A stretch of DNA of 36,881 nucleotides, from contig CAJUMD010000023.1 of assembly GCA_910587275.1 (NCBI GenBank), positions 1-36,881 of the forward strand. Reading direction: 5' to 3'. The stretch's first letter is position 1. Each line of letters opens with the position of its first letter. The notes below the pieces were generated by a model. The model saw only the letters and a list, made by a program, of their open reading frames with translations, did not search any database and had not been told where the DNA came from. The position numbers were made by a program, and so were the translations under genes. Shown piece by piece: positions 33,477 to 36,881 of this stretch. The DNA is from an uncultured Kineothrix sp. GTDB taxonomy: Bacteria; Bacillota; Clostridia; Lachnospirales; Lachnospiraceae.

Positions 33477-33506
33477 ATTATATGAAGCGCGAAAAAGGGG
33501 TGTGAA
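33477..33506 (-). promoter_or_regulatory. Promoter of the NitT/TauT-type operon
   Basis: On the minus strand TTCACA (33506-33501), an 18-nt spacer and TATAAT (33482-33477). Confidence 0.5.
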
Positions 33507-33542
33507 CTGTTCCCCCGAATTTCACCAAAGTCCGCAAAAAGA

Positions 33543-33571
33543 TTGAAAATCATTTCCAAATATGGTACTAT
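33543..33571 (+). promoter_or_regulatory. Promoter of argH
   Basis: TTGAAA (33543-33548), a 17-nt spacer and TACTAT (33566-33571) with an extended -10 TG (33563-33564). I see no clear ArgR operator pair. Confidence 0.65.
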
Positions 33572-33618
33572 CAAAATCAGAATGTCATATATATTGTACG
33601 AATTTGGAGGAAATTACC

Positions 33619-35016
33619 ATGGCGCAGCTTTGGGGCGGTCGGTTTACAAAGGAGACGGATCAACTGGTCTACCGTTTTAACGCTTCCATTTCTTTTGACC
33701 GGAAGTTTTATGAGGAAGACATCGAGGGGAGCATTGCCCATGCGGTGATGTTGGAGAAACAGGGGATTTTGACGGAGGATGAAAAGAACCGTATCGTGAA
33801 AGGATTGACCGGCATCCGTGAGGACGTGAAAGGCGGAAGGCTGGAAATTACGGACGAATATGAGGATATCCACAGTTTTGTGGAGGCGAACTTAATCCAA
33901 AGGATCGGGGAGGCAGGGAAGAAACTGCATACGGGCAGGAGCCGCAACGATCAGGTGGCGCTTGACATGAAACTGTATACGAGGGCGGAAGTGGTGCATG
34001 TGGCGGAGGAAGTGGAAGGACTGTTACATACCCTTTTGACCTTGATGGAGGAAAACCTGGACACTTATATGCCCGGTTTTACCCATTTGCAGAAAGCGCA
34101 GCCCGTTACGCTGGCACATCATATGGGCGCATATTTTGAAATGTTTAAAAGGGACAGCTTAAGGCTGAAGGACATATACGGCAGGATGAATTACTGTCCG
34201 CTCGGTTCCGGCGCGCTGGCGGGAACCACGTATCCGTTAGACCGGGGCTATACGGCTTCCCTGCTTGGGTTTGAGGGACCTACGCTTAACAGCATGGATT
34301 CCGTGGCGGACAGGGATTACCTGATTGAGTTTCTGTCGGCGCTTTCCACGGTTATGATGCATTTAAGCCGGTTCAGTGAGGAAATTATTTTATGGAATTC
34401 CAATGAATACGGTTTTGTGGAAATTGACGATGCCTATTCCACGGGAAGCAGCATTATGCCGCAGAAGAAAAACCCGGACATTGCGGAACTGGTGCGCGGC
34501 AAGACCGGAAGGGTGTATGGTGCGCTGGTATCCATCCTTACCACGATGAAAGGAATTCCGTTGGCATATAATAAGGATATGCAGGAGGATAAGGAGCTTT
34601 CCTTCGATGCCATCGATACCGTGAAGGGTTGTCTGGCGCTGTTTAACGGTATGTTAAAGACGATGAAGTTCCGGCGTAAAGTTATGGCCGAGAGTGCCAT
34701 GAAGGGCTTTACCAACGCTACGGATGCGGCGGATTATTTGGTGGGGAAGGGCGTACCTTTCCGGGATGCCCATGGAATCATCGGCCGGCTGGTGCTTTCC
34801 TGCATTGAAAAAAATACGTCCATCGATGCGCTTTCCCTGGAGGAATTAAAGGAAATCAGCCCGTTCTTTGAGGAGGACATATACGATGCCGTCAGACTGG
34901 AGACATGCGTGGAGAAAAGGCTGACCGCCGGGGCACCGTCACAGGAAGCCATGAAGGAAGCCATATGTGCATGCCGTACGTTTTTGGAGCGCAGTTGGTT
35001 AAAGGAAAAGGCATAA
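33619..35016 (+). CDS. argH: Argininosuccinate lyase
   Basis: The 465-residue enzyme splits argininosuccinate into arginine and fumarate, the last step of arginine synthesis. It has the fumarase/aspartase superfamily signature GSSIMPQKKNP (276-286), with the catalytic serine in the mobile loop, and THLQ (155-158) with the conserved histidine. The length is normal. ATG 33619 has GGAGG (33606-33610) at 8 nt; the upstream in-frame codons to 33562 lie in the promoter. The other arginine genes are not in the window. asd follows after 53 nt, probably in the same transcript. Confidence 0.95.
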   Translation: MAQLWGGRFTKETDQLVYRFNASISFDRKFYEEDIEGSIAHAVMLEKQGILTEDEKNRIVKGLTGIREDVKGGRLEITDEYEDIHSFVEANLIQRIGEAGKKLHTGRSRNDQVALDMKLYTRAEVVHVAEEVEGLLHTLLTLMEENLDTYMPGFTHLQKAQPVTLAHHMGAYFEMFKRDSLRLKDIYGRMNYCPLGSGALAGTTYPLDRGYTASLLGFEGPTLNSMDSVADRDYLIEFLSALSTVMMHLSRFSEEIILWNSNEYGFVEIDDAYSTGSSIMPQKKNPDIAELVRGKTGRVYGALVSILTTMKGIPLAYNKDMQEDKELSFDAIDTVKGCLALFNGMLKTMKFRRKVMAESAMKGFTNATDAADYLVGKGVPFRDAHGIIGRLVLSCIEKNTSIDALSLEELKEISPFFEEDIYDAVRLETCVEKRLTAGAPSQEAMKEAICACRTFLERSWLKEKA

Positions 35017-35069
35017 AGGTATAAGAAAAGTACAAGATAGAAAATCCAGAAAAGTGAGGAGCAGATATT

Positions 35070-36155
35070 ATGAGTGAAAAATTACGGGTAGGAATTTTAG
35101 GCGGAACAGGCATGGTAGGACAGCGGTTTATCTCCCTGCTGGAAAACCATCCATGGTTTGAGGTGACGACCATTGCGGCAAGCCCGCGTTCCGAGGGGAA
35201 GACATATGAGGAAGCGGTAGGGGACCGCTGGAAAATGACTGCGCCCATGCCGGAAGCGGTGAAGAAACTGGTGGTCATGAACGTAAACGAAGTGGAGAAA
35301 GTGGCGGCGGAAGTGGATTTCGTGTTCAGCGCCGTGGATATGACGAAGGAAGAAATCAAGAAGATTGAGGAAGAATATGCCAAAACGGAGACCCCTGTGG
35401 TTTCCAACAACAGCGCCCACCGCTGGACGCCGGACGTACCGATGGTGGTGCCGGAAATTAACCCGGACCATATGAAAGTCATTGATTTCCAAAAGAAAAG
35501 ACTGGGGACGGAGCGCGGATTTGTGGCGGTAAAACCCAACTGCTCCATCCAAAGCTATGCGCCGGTACTGACCGCATGGAAGGAACTGGAACCTTATGAG
35601 GTTGTGGCGACCACGTACCAGGCGATTTCCGGCGCAGGAAAGACGTTCCGTGACTGGCCGGAGATGGAAGGCAATATCATCCCTTATATTGGCGGCGAGG
35701 AAGAAAAAAGCGAGAAAGAACCCCTCCGGATTTGGGGGGAAATCAAGGACGGCGTGATCGTTCCCGCCGTTTCGCCGGTCATCACCTGCCAGTGTATCCG
35801 TGTTCCCGTACTGAACGGGCATACGGCGGCCGTATTCGTGAAATTCAGGAAAAAAGCGCAGAAAGAACAATTGGTGGAGATGCTGGTGAACTTTAAGGGG
35901 GTACCGCAGGAGCTTTCGCTTCCCAGCGCGCCGAAGCAGTTTATCCGGTATTTGGAGGAAGATAACCGTCCGCAGGTAACGATGGACGTGGATTACGAAA
36001 ACGGTATGGGCATCAGCGTCGGACGTTTGCGGGAAGATACGGTTTATGACTGGAAATTCGTGGGACTGTCCCACAATACGGTACGGGGTGCGGCAGGCGG
36101 TGCGGTACTTTGTGCGGAATTATTAAAAGCGCAGGGGTATATTACAAAAAAATAA
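35070..36155 (+). CDS. asd: Aspartate-semialdehyde dehydrogenase (long, archaeal/fungal-like type)
   Basis: The 361-residue enzyme reduces aspartyl phosphate to aspartate semialdehyde with NADPH, supplying lysine, threonine, methionine and diaminopimelate. It has the nucleotide-binding GGTGMVGQ (11-18), the nucleophile C158 in PNCSIQ and H251 in LNGHTA. Length and sequence resemble the type found in archaea and fungi and also in Clostridia, rather than the E. coli type. GAGGAG precedes the ATG. Downstream, the PAS-GGDEF gene begins after about 50 nt without a visible terminator. Confidence 0.93.
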   Translation: MSEKLRVGILGGTGMVGQRFISLLENHPWFEVTTIAASPRSEGKTYEEAVGDRWKMTAPMPEAVKKLVVMNVNEVEKVAAEVDFVFSAVDMTKEEIKKIEEEYAKTETPVVSNNSAHRWTPDVPMVVPEINPDHMKVIDFQKKRLGTERGFVAVKPNCSIQSYAPVLTAWKELEPYEVVATTYQAISGAGKTFRDWPEMEGNIIPYIGGEEEKSEKEPLRIWGEIKDGVIVPAVSPVITCQCIRVPVLNGHTAAVFVKFRKKAQKEQLVEMLVNFKGVPQELSLPSAPKQFIRYLEEDNRPQVTMDVDYENGMGISVGRLREDTVYDWKFVGLSHNTVRGAAGGAVLCAELLKAQGYITKK

Positions 36156-36205
36156 GGCAAACGACGGGTGGGGACGGTTTTATGGCAGGGAAGGATGTAT
36201 AAAAA

Positions 36206-36881
36206 ATGGATGGAAAAATGGGACGGCACGATGTGAGGCAGGAAGCGAATCCGGCAATCACCAGCGACGAGCAGATGTTTGAAATGATATGTAAGACGTC
36301 CAGCAGCGCAATTCTGTATTACAATTTTGAATCGGGGAAAATAAGGACACTGGCAAACTGGACTTCCTTTTTTGATTTGAACGTGGAAAGCGAGGAAGAT
36401 TTCGGGAAGATTCCGGATTTCGTGGAGGAAGAATACAGGCATTCCCTGCAGGAACTGCTGTTTGCCGAGCGGAGGGGATTAACCGGCGACAGCCTGACGG
36501 TGGCGCTGACGGGCGGCAGGTGGATGGAATGCGAGGCTACGGTGAATTACGGGGAAGACGGGAAACCGTTGGAGAAAGTCATCCGCTTTAAAGATATTAC
36601 GAAGTTCAAGAGTCAGGATGAGGAACTGACTTACATGGCTTATTATGACATCCTGACCGGGTTGTATAACCGGAATTATTTTGTCCGCCTTTTGGGAAAT
36701 TTCGTCCGCTGGGCGCAGGACGATAAAAGCGTGGTCGCCGTGATGTTCATGGATATCGATGATTTCCGTAAGATTAACGACGGGCTTGGCATCATCGTGG
36801 GGGATGAAGTGGTACAGCAGTTCGGCCAGTTTTTGGGAACTCTGCAGAGCGACCAGGTGATTGTCTCCCATTTCAACAGCG
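36206..36881 (+). CDS. PAS-GGDEF signalling protein, cut by the window edge
   Basis: The open frame from ATG 36206 runs off the right edge (225 codons visible). Residues about 25-140 form a PAS-like sensor, ending in RFKDITKFKSQDEEL. A GGDEF domain then begins, with YDILTGLYNRNYF and the metal-binding MFMDIDDFRKINDGLG followed by GDEVV. The active-site GGDEF motif lies beyond the edge, so catalytic competence cannot be judged. Such proteins make or sense cyclic di-GMP and often continue into an EAL domain. AGGGAAGGA lies about 10 nt before the ATG; the in-frame ATG at 36182 ends in a stop after six codons. Confidence 0.8.
   Translation, partial: MDGKMGRHDVRQEANPAITSDEQMFEMICKTSSSAILYYNFESGKIRTLANWTSFFDLNVESEEDFGKIPDFVEEEYRHSLQELLFAERRGLTGDSLTVALTGGRWMECEATVNYGEDGKPLEKVIRFKDITKFKSQDEELTYMAYYDILTGLYNRNYFVRLLGNFVRWAQDDKSVVAVMFMDIDDFRKINDGLGIIVGDEVVQQFGQFLGTLQSDQVIVSHFNS

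Overview
The window looks like a chromosomal stretch from a spore-forming, chemotactic Clostridium-group Firmicute, most likely a Lachnospiraceae member. The grounds are a DUF5717-type giant protein, CotF-like coat proteins, RqcH, strong AGGAGG ribosome binding sites, housekeeping promoters of TTGACA-17-TATAAT type, and codon use of intermediate GC. No rRNA, tRNA, insertion sequence, integrase or CRISPR array was recognised. Genes lie on both strands in short operons.

Layout. (1) 1-4100: a secreted surface protein (-), then divergently an MFS exporter (+) whose 5' leader carries a 26-codon upstream ORF and an attenuator-like fold. (2) 4100-9870: a DUF5717 protein, then a YtrA-type GntR regulator with an ABC-2 type ABC transporter; the regulator's promoter lies inside a 29-bp perfect inverted repeat. 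(3) 10080-12450: DJ-1/PfpI protein, CBS-pair protein, MntP-type manganese exporter and two small CotF-like spore coat proteins. (4) 12490-17590: rqcH (-), then divergently a membrane TPR-like protein, thiN overlapping it, and an N-terminally truncated chemotaxis receptor abutting thiN. (5) 17600-21480: Na+/solute symporter and acyl-CoA ligase (one - operon), and a GNAT acetyltransferase. (6) 21660-25660: a heterodimeric ABC exporter (-) preceded by a 34-codon leader ORF and a terminator/antiterminator, the same arrangement as the BmrB leader of Bacillus subtilis bmrCD. (7) 25840-31860: a coiled-coil protein (-), a second heterodimeric ABC exporter of BmrC/BmrD type (+), and a protein whose N-terminus carries the IGGADGPTSIF motif of sodium-pumping decarboxylases. 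(8) 31855-36881: a NitT/TauT-type ABC permease and ATPase (-), divergent argH and asd (+), and a PAS-GGDEF protein cut by the window edge.

Common threads. Three drug-exporter-like loci occur within 30 kb and two of them have a translated leader upstream, suggesting control by antibiotic-induced ribosome stalling. Three copies of a modular palindromic repeat, unknown to me, sit between genes at about 2.7, 21.6 and 31.8 kb; one carries a 14-bp tandem expansion and one runs into a small ORF. Several loci look recently altered: the DUF5717 start, the truncated receptor, and the small ORF fused to the repeat. All functional calls come from reading the sequence; no database search was run.
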